Shown piece by piece: positions 1 through 7,344 of a stretch of 64,000 nt of DNA. Under the pieces are notes generated by a model. It was given only the letters and a program-made list of their open reading frames with translations. It had not been told where the DNA came from and ran no database searches. The DNA comes from an uncultured Parabacteroides sp. Lineage in GTDB: Bacteria > Bacteroidota > Bacteroidia > Bacteroidales > Tannerellaceae. Within the stretch, counting starts at the first letter, position 1, and each line of letters opens with the position of its first letter. Location of the stretch: assembly GCA_944325355.1 (NCBI GenBank), contig CALUZS010000002.1:186001-250000 (forward strand). The letters are read 5' to 3'. A program made the position numbers and the translations under genes.

Positions 1-998
1 GCCACGACCTGCTGTTGCCGCGCGTAAAGGGTCAGGATAAGGATATCCCATGCCGACGGGTCAAAACAACGGGTCAACTGGGAGATATACGTGCCCACCC
101 CGTATTGGTTTGCCATGCTTTCCCCCGAGACAATAAACAGGCAAGGACGGGTGGAAGCAGCCAATGCCTGCTCGTAGGCTTGCTGCGCCCTCCGCTGCAA
201 ATCCGCGATAAGCGATTCGTATGCGTTCTTCACCTCTTCATCCGCCAGCTGCCCGTCGATGAATGACTTCAACCTGCCGGTGATAAGACACAATGCCGCA
301 GCCTGTTCACGCAAGCGACCCGGCGTATGCACCAACGAAGCGTTGTGCAAACGGTAAAAATAGAAATCACCCGGGCAATAGGCGACCCGTCCGGCCGCAT
401 AAAAGGCATAAGGGGTGAAAAACTCGTCATCGTGCGTGGCACATTCAAAATGCAAACCATGCGCCTTTACCCATGAACGGCGGTATAAACTGCCACAAAC
501 CATCGGGACATATTCGTCATTCTCCATCAAGCGGCAAAAGCATTCTTTCCCGTCCAACACGTCCGACTCTCCGGGGAACGTCTTGGAACGGTCGCCCATC
601 CGGTACGACGAACCATCCGCACGGCAATAAAGCACGCTGCCGATTACCATGTCTGCCCGGCACGCTTCCGCACGGCGGTAAAGTTGTTCGAACGCATCGG
701 GCGCCACCGTGTCGTCGCTGTCCACAAAACCGACATACGTGCCTTCCGCAGCGGCCAGCAACGCGTTACGCGTAGGCGATACCCCGCGATGGGACAAACG
801 CAACAACCGGATTCTACCATCGACCGCCGCATGGGCTTCGGCCCGCTGCAACGTATTGTCCGTAGAACCATCGTCCGCCACAATGATTTCGATATCTGCC
901 AATGTCTGCTCCCGGACGGACGACAAACATTCGTCGATATAGGCTTCCGCGTTATACGCAGGGATTAAAACGCTAATTTTCGGTGTAATTGTTTCCAT
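1..998 (-). CDS. two-domain glycosyltransferase (GT2 + GT4-like), C-terminus cut by window edge
   Basis: The gene starts at ATG 998 and stays open to base 1, giving at least 332 residues. Residues 1-250 look like a family-2 glycosyltransferase: the start is METITPKISVLIPAYNAEAY, followed by an EIIVADDGSTDN nucleotide-sugar motif and a VDSDD metal-binding motif. From about residue 284 a second fold begins (CLFIVSGES, then YGVGTYISQL), which resembles the N-terminus of a GT4/glycogen-synthase-like enzyme, so this is probably a GT2-GT4 fusion. The start overlaps the end of the LanC-like gene by 26 bp, suggesting coupled translation. From memory, Bacteroidales peptide-maturation cassettes carry glycosyltransferases of the TIGR04157 type with a similar GVGTY start; that match is unverified. 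Glycosylation of an exported peptide is inferred from the neighbours; a surface-polysaccharide role is the alternative. Confidence 0.8.
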   Translation of the reverse strand, partial: METITPKISVLIPAYNAEAYIDECLSSVREQTLADIEIIVADDGSTDNTLQRAEAHAAVDGRIRLLRLSHRGVSPTRNALLAAAEGTYVGFVDSDDTVAPDAFEQLYRRAEACRADMVIGSVLYCRADGSSYRMGDRSKTFPGESDVLDGKECFCRLMENDEYVPMVCGSLYRRSWVKAHGLHFECATHDDEFFTPYAFYAAGRVAYCPGDFYFYRLHNASLVHTPGRLREQAAALCLITGRLKSFIDGQLADEEVKNAYESLIADLQRRAQQAYEQALAASTRPCLFIVSGESMANQYGVGTYISQLTRCFDPSAWDILILTLYARQQQVV

Positions 999-1662
999 GG
1001 TGCTTTTCCGGTAAATAGGTTATTATGGTATCCATCTTTTTTTCATCATCCAATAAAATCATGCCATGTTTCCAGCTATTAGATTCTCCCGGGCCGGCAG
1101 TCTCCCGCCAACAACCGAGCGCCCGTTTCCAAATGGCTGCGCACCCGTAATCGTCCGACTGCCAATCGATTTTTGCGTTCCTGCACGCCTCTCTGAATTC
1201 CTCCATGTACGAAACATCGAAAGGCTGTTTCCCGGATTCCCTTCCCGGGGAATCCAACCGGGCGCGGACATAAGCGGCTATCCCTTCCAATCCATGTTCA
1301 AACGAGGTATCCTTTATGCGCCGCAAGTCGCGCTCCATGACTTTTGCATCTATCTCTTCCAGTATCTCGTCGGTATCGCCTTCCACAAAGCCCAACCTCT
1401 TTAAGAATTCCACCGACCAGCCTATACCGCAAAGCCCGTCTGCAAAATCGACGGCAAGGTCGAACGTCAGATGTCCGCAAACATCTTCCACCAATTCTTC
1501 AGCAAAACTTTCATAAAAACGGTTATTAGTGATACGTGCACAACAAAAAAAGAAAAGAGACAATCCCGATTTGCCATTCAACAGACTTTGGTCTGTGGAA
1601 AAACTACCATATAAGAGCTGATAGTCCATTATGCTTTTCAAACGATTAGAAATTGTTACCAT
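973..1662 (-). CDS. short LanC-like (lanthionine cyclase-like) protein
   Basis: This 229-residue protein has repeated Gly-rich helix-turn motifs spaced like those of the LanC alpha/alpha toroid: GKSGLSLFF near residue 30, FADGLCGIGW near 75 and FEHGLEGIAAYV near 124. Known LanC cyclases are about 400 residues and bind zinc through two cysteines and a histidine in the C-terminal repeats. No such Cys/Cys-His cluster is evident here, and the length covers only about half a barrel. It may be a degenerate or scaffold LanC-like protein and not an active cyclase. An internal ATG at residue 12 is an alternative start. The gene overlaps the downstream glycosyltransferase by 26 bp and is divergent from the C39 peptidase exporter, which supports a role in peptide modification. 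The family call is moderate. Confidence 0.55.
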   Translation of the reverse strand: MVTISNRLKSIMDYQLLYGSFSTDQSLLNGKSGLSLFFFCCARITNNRFYESFAEELVEDVCGHLTFDLAVDFADGLCGIGWSVEFLKRLGFVEGDTDEILEEIDAKVMERDLRRIKDTSFEHGLEGIAAYVRARLDSPGRESGKQPFDVSYMEEFREACRNAKIDWQSDDYGCAAIWKRALGCWRETAGPGESNSWKHGMILLDDEKKMDTIITYLPEKHHGNNYTEN

Positions 1663-1868
1663 ATTTATTTCATATTACGATTGTCTATCGCAAATAAAAT
1701 AAATCCCGATGGATAAAACAAGGTAATCTCACCCCCCCCCCCTTGTTCTTTTAGCATAGTTTAACTTAATGACCTGTACCTTATCAATGGAGCTCCATTT
1801 TTCTTGCAAAACATAACAGATATTCCAAGAGAAACGATTATTTTCGTTCCAAATTTAATCACTGCATC
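1663..1868. promoter_or_regulatory. divergent spacer with poly-C tract and palindrome
   Basis: This 206-bp spacer separates the leftward LanC-like gene from the rightward exporter, so both promoters must lie in it or overlap the genes. It holds an uninterrupted run of 11 C at 1732-1742 and a perfect 14-bp palindrome, AATGGAGCTCCATT, at 1786-1799. I see no convincing TAnnTTTG box; TATTTTCG at 1839-1846 is a one-mismatch match on the plus strand. No precursor-peptide ORF was found in the spacer. Confidence 0.5.
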
Positions 1869-4082
1869 ATGAAACACTTCCAAAAATTTCCACATTATTT
1901 GCAATTCGATGCGATGGACTGCGGTCCTACCTGCCTTCGGATGATAGCAAAGTATTATGGGAAATCTTTTTCGATCGAGACCTTGCGTGCCCGTTCATTT
2001 ATCACCCGGGAAGGGGTCTCGATGCTTGGAATCAGTGATGCGGCCGAATCTATCGGGTTCCGCACCTCCGGTGTGCGGATCAGCATGAAACAGCTTGTGG
2101 AAGATGTACCGCTCCCTTGCATCTTGCATTGGAACCAGAACCATTTCGTCGTCTGCTACGATATCCGCAAGAAAAAAGACGGCTACCGGTTCTACATTGC
2201 CGACCCTGCGTCGCAGCTGGTAACCTACCGGCAAAACGAATTTGAAAAATGCTGGTTCTCCACCAAAGAGGGCGGTGAAGAAAAAGGGACGGCGCTGGCG
2301 TTGCTGCCGACTCCCCAGTTCGAGACGCAGGAAGAGGAAAAAACGGAAACCGGGCGGAGCCTGCTGTTTTTTGCCCGGTACCTGTCGCCTTACAAGCAGC
2401 AAATCATCCAATTGATATTGGGCATGGTTGTTGTCAGCCTGTTGCAGCTCATCTTCCCTTTCCTTACCCAGTCGCTGGTAGATGTGGGTATCCGCGACGG
2501 GAACCTTAATTTCATCACCCTGATACTAATCGCACAACTGGTGGTATCGCTTTCCCAACTGTCGGTCGGGTTCATCCGGAGCTGGATTGTGCTGCACATG
2601 AACACCCGTATCAACATTTCGCTCATTTCCGACTTCCTGATCAAGCTCATGCGGTTGCCGCTGCGCTTTTTCGACACGAAAATGATAGGCGACATCATGC
2701 AACGCATAGGGGATCATAACCGGATTGAAGCGTTCCTGACCGGCTCGTCCATCGGGACTCTCTTCTCTTTCGTCAACTTTTTCATCTTCGGCGCCATCCT
2801 GGCCTATTACCATTGGACAATATTGGTGATTTTCATCATAGGGAATGCTTTTTACGTGGCATGGGTGCTCTTTTTCATGAAGTACCGCCGCGAATTGGAT
2901 ATCAAGCGGTTTGCACAGGCTGCCGGCGAACAAAGCAGCCTGATACAACTTATCAGCTCCATGCAGGAGATAAAACTGAACAACAGCGAGAAGCAGAAAC
3001 GCTGGCAGTGGGAACGCATCCAAGTGAAATTGTTCAAGATAAGCGTCAAAGGGTTGATGCTCGGGCAAACGCAGCAAGTGGGCTCCATCTTTTTCAACCA
3101 GACGACCAACATCCTCATCTCGTTCCTGGCGGCAAAGTCGGTTGTCAACGGGGAAATGACGCTGGGTATGATGATGTCGATGACCTATATCATCGGGCAA
3201 TTGAACGGGCCGATAGGGGCTTTCATCGGCTTCGCGCAACAACTGCAAGACGCCAAAATCAGCTTGGAACGGTTAAACGAAATCCATGGGAAGGAGGATG
3301 AGGAACAAGATATCGCATCGAAACGGACAACGCTCCCCGAACGGAAGGACATCCACATCGAACATCTCTGTTTCAGTTACGACGGGGCCGAACGCGATTA
3401 TGTGTTGGACGACATCTGCCTGGACATCCCCGGACACAAGGTGACGGCCATCGTGGGCGCAAGCGGAAGCGGAAAGACGACATTGGTCAAACTGCTGCTG
3501 GGATTCTATGCACCCAACAAAGGTTCCATCAAACTGGGCGACGTGCCCATAGAAAACATAAACCCGCACCTGTGGCGGGCCAAAAGCGGCGCCGTGATGC
3601 AAGACGGGTACATCTTCTCGGACACTATCGCCAACAACATCGCAGTAGGCGACGACGAGCCGGATATTGAAAAGCTGGCACATGCCGTAAACGTTGCCAA
3701 TATCCGGGATTTCATCGATTCGCTGCCGTTGGGTTACAACACAAAAATAGGAATGGAGGGCATCGGGGTTAGCCAGGGACAAAAACAACGGCTGCTGATA
3801 GCGCGGGCGGTCTACAAAAACCCTGAGTTCCTGTTCTTCGACGAAGCAACGAACGCCTTGGATGCCAACAATGAAAAAGAGATAATGGAACATCTGGACG
3901 AGTTCTACAAAGGGAAAACCGTCGTAGTGGTGGCGCACCGGCTCAGCACCGTCCGCAATGCGGACAAAATCGTGGTGATAGACCAAGGGAAAATAGCCGA
4001 AGAAGGGACCCACCAAGAGCTGGTAGACAGGGAAGGGCTTTACTTCAGGCTCGTGCAGAACCAATTGGAATTAGGTAAATAA
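1869..4082 (+). CDS. C39 peptidase-containing ABC exporter (bacteriocin/RiPP type)
   Basis: This 737-residue protein has the three parts of a peptidase-containing ABC transporter, which cuts a double-glycine leader and exports the mature peptide. The N-terminal C39 peptidase shows catalytic Cys18 in DAMDCGPTCL, His92 in NQNHFVV and Asp112 in IADPAS, with the oxyanion Gln12. A membrane domain of several hydrophobic helices covers about residues 165-440. The ATPase has Walker A GASGSGKTT near residue 530, signature VSQGQKQR near 634 (in place of LSGGQ), Walker B FLFFDEATNALD near 655 and the H-loop VVVAHRL. The HlyD-like gene follows 8 bp later, so the pair likely forms an export channel with an outer-membrane factor encoded elsewhere. 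The region is visibly richer in G+C than 10-20 kb. The substrate peptide is not in the window. Confidence 0.95.
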   Translation: MKHFQKFPHYLQFDAMDCGPTCLRMIAKYYGKSFSIETLRARSFITREGVSMLGISDAAESIGFRTSGVRISMKQLVEDVPLPCILHWNQNHFVVCYDIRKKKDGYRFYIADPASQLVTYRQNEFEKCWFSTKEGGEEKGTALALLPTPQFETQEEEKTETGRSLLFFARYLSPYKQQIIQLILGMVVVSLLQLIFPFLTQSLVDVGIRDGNLNFITLILIAQLVVSLSQLSVGFIRSWIVLHMNTRINISLISDFLIKLMRLPLRFFDTKMIGDIMQRIGDHNRIEAFLTGSSIGTLFSFVNFFIFGAILAYYHWTILVIFIIGNAFYVAWVLFFMKYRRELDIKRFAQAAGEQSSLIQLISSMQEIKLNNSEKQKRWQWERIQVKLFKISVKGLMLGQTQQVGSIFFNQTTNILISFLAAKSVVNGEMTLGMMMSMTYIIGQLNGPIGAFIGFAQQLQDAKISLERLNEIHGKEDEEQDIASKRTTLPERKDIHIEHLCFSYDGAERDYVLDDICLDIPGHKVTAIVGASGSGKTTLVKLLLGFYAPNKGSIKLGDVPIENINPHLWRAKSGAVMQDGYIFSDTIANNIAVGDDEPDIEKLAHAVNVANIRDFIDSLPLGYNTKIGMEGIGVSQGQKQRLLIARAVYKNPEFLFFDEATNALDANNEKEIMEHLDEFYKGKTVVVVAHRLSTVRNADKIVVIDQGKIAEEGTHQELVDREGLYFRLVQNQLELGK

Positions 4083-4090
4083 CCATAGCC

Positions 4091-5068
4091 ATGGATGAAG
4101 GGAAAAAATATAAGAACATCGAACTACGGAGCAATGAGGTCCAAGAGGTGATGAACCATATCCCTCCGGCCATTTTGCGGTATGGCATCACGGTCCTTGC
4201 CGTCATTGTATGCGTGCTGGTAATAGGTTGCGCGTTTTTCAGTTACCCGGATACCGTAGAAGCGGAATTTACGCTTACTACCCAATCCCCTCCTGCCTAC
4301 ATCTCGGCCGGAAGCGAAGGGCGGATAGAACATCTTTATGTGCGCAACAAACAAACCGTATGCAAAGGGGACATATTGGGTGTCATTGGCAATATTGCCC
4401 GGACGGAAGAGATGTTCTATTTGCGCGAACAGATAAAATCATGGAGGGAATCCGGTTCCCGTACGGAACAAATAGGTTCCATCTTTTTCCGCAAAATCCC
4501 GGAACTGGGAAGCGTACAGGCATCTTACTCGGCGTGCCTCCTGGCTTGGAACAATTACCTGCTGCACATGCAGGAAAACCGGATTTATGAAACGGAACTC
4601 ATGAATGCCGTTGCCGCGCTCATCACAAGCATCTCTGAATGGGAAAAAAGCTATTTGCTGGTTGCTCCTGCCGACGGGACAGTGGCCTTCATGCAATTAT
4701 GGGAAGAAAAGCAACAGGTGGAAAACAAAGAAACGATGTTTGTAATCATCCCTGCCGATGCCATAACTCCCATAGGCAAAGCGTTGTTGCCAATGGAGGG
4801 GATAGGTAAAGTGAAGACCGGACAACGTGCCATCATCCGGCTGCCGGCTTTCCCGGAACAGGAATTCGGCTTCATAGAGGGGAAGGTTAATTCCATATCT
4901 CCCGTCCCGGATTCGCAAGGAAGATATATCCTCGAAATCTCACTCCCGCAAGGAATGGTTACCAATTACGGGAAACAGTTGCCCCTGATTAAATCAATAT
5001 CCGGCACGGCATCCATCGTCACAAAAGAAAGGACACTGTTGGGCAAACTGATAAACTCGGGAAAATAG
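4091..5068 (+). CDS. HlyD-family membrane fusion protein (exporter adaptor)
   Basis: This 325-residue protein has a cytoplasmic N-terminus, one transmembrane helix at about residues 32-52 (ILRYGITVLAVIVCVLVIGC) and a periplasmic part with lipoyl/barrel-sandwich segments. The first half-motif is YISAGSEGRIEHLYV, the second is LVAPADGTVAFM near residue 190. A C-terminal beta-barrel domain follows. Such adaptors bridge an inner-membrane ABC exporter and an outer-membrane channel. The coiled-coil between the lipoyl halves is short, and the protein is at the small end for the family. It lies 8 bp after the C39 exporter and is the last rightward gene of the locus. No outer-membrane channel gene is adjacent. 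Confidence 0.85.
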   Translation: MDEGKKYKNIELRSNEVQEVMNHIPPAILRYGITVLAVIVCVLVIGCAFFSYPDTVEAEFTLTTQSPPAYISAGSEGRIEHLYVRNKQTVCKGDILGVIGNIARTEEMFYLREQIKSWRESGSRTEQIGSIFFRKIPELGSVQASYSACLLAWNNYLLHMQENRIYETELMNAVAALITSISEWEKSYLLVAPADGTVAFMQLWEEKQQVENKETMFVIIPADAITPIGKALLPMEGIGKVKTGQRAIIRLPAFPEQEFGFIEGKVNSISPVPDSQGRYILEISLPQGMVTNYGKQLPLIKSISGTASIVTKERTLLGKLINSGK

Positions 5069-5433
5069 ACAGACCTTCTCTCCTCCCATGCACCCCTTGT
5101 TCTGTTCGTTCCGTTCCATCGGATCTCCAGACTTTGTCCCTCGTTCCATCGGATCTCCAGATCCGATGGGGTAATTCCCCGTCCCCTCCGTTTCATCGGA
5201 TCTCCAGATCCGATGAGTAATTCCTATTTGCATTCCTTGGGATCTGGAGATCCCAAGGAACGGCAAAGCGAATCCCCTCCCATCCGTCCTTGCCAATAGT
5301 CCCTCGTTCCATCGGATCTGGAAATTCCACGGAACGGTAAAGAAGGATTCCACGGGACATACCGGACATACACTTTTCCCTGCTTGCCAATATTCCTTGG
5401 AATACAATCCTGCAAGAACACGAAAAGGCAAAC
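5069..5433. repeat. intergenic cluster of palindromic repeats
   Basis: This 365-bp non-coding stretch lies between two convergent genes and holds at least five related elements: 5113-5131 (half copy), 5143-5170, 5190-5216, 5232-5262 and 5306-5336. Full copies are near-perfect palindromes around GGATCTCCAGATCC or its complement GGATCTGGAGATCC. The arms differ between copies (CCATC/GATGG at 5147-5170, CCTTG/CAAGG at 5235-5258) yet stay self-complementary. Linkers share GTAATTCC (5171-5178 and 5217-5224) and TGCCAATA (5291 and 5385). Spacing is irregular (30, 47, 42 and 74 bp), so this is not a CRISPR array. A hairpin-forming REP-like element or processing/termination structure is likely. Confidence 0.75.
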
Positions 5434-6318
5434 TTAAAGCCCTTCCGCCAACGATTTTGCAATATGGAGCATTTCGCCCGGCCAATCGTAAGCAAGCGGA
5501 TTGATAACCACCAGGCGACATCCGGTCTCTTCCGCCACCAGAGCGGCATTCTTGCTGTCGAATTCCTGCTGTACAAACACGACCCGGACATTGTGTTTCC
5601 GTGCCGTGTCAATCAGCTCTTTCATTTGCGAAGGCGACGGTTCTTTGCCGTCAAACTCTATGCACAATTGCGTCAAACCATACTCCTTGGCAAAATAGGT
5701 CAATGAAGGGTGGTAAATGATGAAAGTCCTGCTCAACAAAGGTTTCAAAAGCTTGTCCGCTTCCGCTTCGGTACTGTCTATCACAGCACACAGCTTGTTA
5801 TAATTCGTACGGTAATAACTGCTGTTCTCCTCATCTATCGTTATCAAGGCATCAAGGGTATTACGCGCAATTGTGCGTGCCCCCTCAAAAGAACTCCATA
5901 TATGCGGGTCAATTAGATGGGTGTGACTTCCTCCTGCCATACGATGTTCCGTTTCTTCCATCTCCTCCGAACCGTGTATCAACGTCATTCCTTTTGAGAG
6001 GTCGAATAGCGGCATATCCGGATTGTTTTCCTGAATGTTCTCCATCCATGCCTGTTCAAAACCGATATACCCGATACGGAAATAGGCTGTGCTACGTCCT
6101 ATTTCCGCCATCTGCCGGGGAGACGGGTCAAACGTCTCCGGGCTTTGCCCGGCAGGGACCACGCAATGCACGCTGAACTTACCGCCCGCTATCTGTTCCA
6201 CGAAATAACGTTGCGGCTCTATGGTTACCGATATTACCCGTTCCTTTTTCAAAGGTCCGGAACAGCTGCACAACGCAGCTGCCACAACCATAAAAACATA
6301 ATAGGCATATCTCTTCAT
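5434..6318 (-). CDS. ZnuA-like metal (zinc) ABC transporter substrate-binding lipoprotein
   Basis: This 294-residue protein begins with a lipoprotein signal (lipobox AALCSC) and reads as a cluster A-I solute-binding protein, which captures Zn2+ or Mn2+ for an ABC importer. Candidate metal ligands are a His in VVPAGQSPETFDP-type context, the SHTHLIDPHIW segment (several His), IIYHPSLTYFAKEYGL, and the acidic FVQQEFDSKNA segment. These match the usual His/His/His/Asp-or-Glu pattern. A short His-containing loop, AGGSHTHLIDPH, precedes the third element as in ZnuA proteins. It starts one base after the nucleoside hydrolase stop codon and is the last gene of a three-gene minus operon. No permease gene lies nearby; a metal-type ATPase is at 45.8 kb. 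Confidence 0.85.
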   Translation of the reverse strand: MKRYAYYVFMVVAAALCSCSGPLKKERVISVTIEPQRYFVEQIAGGKFSVHCVVPAGQSPETFDPSPRQMAEIGRSTAYFRIGYIGFEQAWMENIQENNPDMPLFDLSKGMTLIHGSEEMEETEHRMAGGSHTHLIDPHIWSSFEGARTIARNTLDALITIDEENSSYYRTNYNKLCAVIDSTEAEADKLLKPLLSRTFIIYHPSLTYFAKEYGLTQLCIEFDGKEPSPSQMKELIDTARKHNVRVVFVQQEFDSKNAALVAEETGCRLVVINPLAYDWPGEMLHIAKSLAEGL

Positions 6319-6319
6319 C

Positions 6320-7306
6320 TTACTTCCCTTTAGGGCGGTACATCATCAGGTTTTCAACAATATCCGTAATTTGCTGTGGGGTCATCTTGAAGATAAGCCG
6401 GGAATGGCGCCCGTTTTCATCAGGTGCCCATGTATTGCTGCCATCGTCGTTGACGGTAATTACACCGCGCTCCACCTCGAAGTAAGGAGCCGCACCGCGC
6501 ACGGCAACCAATGTAGCTGTCTGGTCCCAGCTGTCACGCCCTTTCGGGTTGTCTTGTGCAAGGCACATCGTGTAGGTATCCACTATCGGGCTGTTTTCCA
6601 CACCGCTCTCCACCAAACGCTTGCCGGTAAACACCTTGTTGCCTATCTCGAATCCGCTGAAAAGGATTTCCGTAGGCCACTCCTTAAAAATAAACTGTGC
6701 CGCCTTTACATCCACATATACGTTAAACTCCCTGCCCTTAGGGAAATATCCGGCCATCGAAACAAGCTTTTTTACCTTTTTGCTGACAAGTTCCTTTCCC
6801 GACAGCGGGCTGATTTCATCCGGTCCGGATAACAGCAAGTTCTCCAGGTTCGTAAAAAATCCCACTGTGACAATCGTCACGCTCTTGTCCGGCCGGCTGC
6901 TCAATATCCGGCGGTAAAGTTTCAGGGCATCCTCTGCCTCATCCGTCGAATTCAAACGGTGGGGGTAACGCTTCGGGAGCTCCTCCGTCCATCTCAAGCC
7001 TTTATGCCAGGTGGTCCTATCGGCAGCTTCACCTTTTACTGCGGCGACAGGTATGTCGGGACGACCAAAATAAGTATTGATAACTTCAATGCAAGGAACA
7101 GCCGTCCAATGTTTATTCGATGCTACGGTGGCAAGTATATTGACTTCCCCCGAATCTGCCAACGCATGCAGAAGCGCCAACGCGCCAACATCATCATAAT
7201 CCGGCGCCATATCGGTATCGAATATCAAATTTACGGGATTCTCTTTTTCGACACACGAACAAAACGTGAATACCGACAAAATCAAAAAAAACAAATATCT
7301 TTTCAT
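6320..7306 (-). CDS. nucleoside hydrolase family lipoprotein
   Basis: This 328-residue protein has a lipoprotein signal (lipobox FTFCSC, Cys at about residue 18) and the nucleoside-hydrolase signature FDTDMAPDYDDVGALALL, the DTDxxxDD calcium site that activates water for cleavage of N-ribosidic bonds. Further family marks are VTVGFFTNLENLLLS, MAGYFPKGREFNVYVDVKAA, where an Asn contacts the ribose, and a C-terminal SWDQTATLVAV containing the last metal-site Asp. A tethered location suggests scavenging of nucleosides or ribosylated compounds in the periplasm or at the surface. It sits between a rhamnosidase-like gene (38 bp upstream) and the ZnuA-like gene (1 bp downstream). The true substrate may differ from canonical nucleosides. 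Confidence 0.85.
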   Translation of the reverse strand: MKRYLFFLILSVFTFCSCVEKENPVNLIFDTDMAPDYDDVGALALLHALADSGEVNILATVASNKHWTAVPCIEVINTYFGRPDIPVAAVKGEAADRTTWHKGLRWTEELPKRYPHRLNSTDEAEDALKLYRRILSSRPDKSVTIVTVGFFTNLENLLLSGPDEISPLSGKELVSKKVKKLVSMAGYFPKGREFNVYVDVKAAQFIFKEWPTEILFSGFEIGNKVFTGKRLVESGVENSPIVDTYTMCLAQDNPKGRDSWDQTATLVAVRGAAPYFEVERGVITVNDDGSNTWAPDENGRHSRLIFKMTPQQITDIVENLMMYRPKGK

Positions 7307-7344
7307 TCCATATTATCCTGTTAAAAGTTTTCTGACAAATAATC

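Noticed and set aside
2526..3248. 240-residue minus-strand reading frame inside the exporter gene
   Set aside because: It is fully antisense to a clear ABC exporter, its composition is that of a frame shadow, and no promoter or family motif is seen.
5069..5433. CRISPR-like array in the repeat cluster
   Set aside because: Repeat units are palindromic, unequal in length and spaced irregularly (30 to 74 bp), spacers share sequence with each other, and no cas genes are near.
4994..5521. 175-residue minus-strand reading frame with repeated RWNEG-type peptides
   Set aside because: It overlaps the ends of two convergent genes and its internal repeats are simply the palindromic DNA repeats read in frame.
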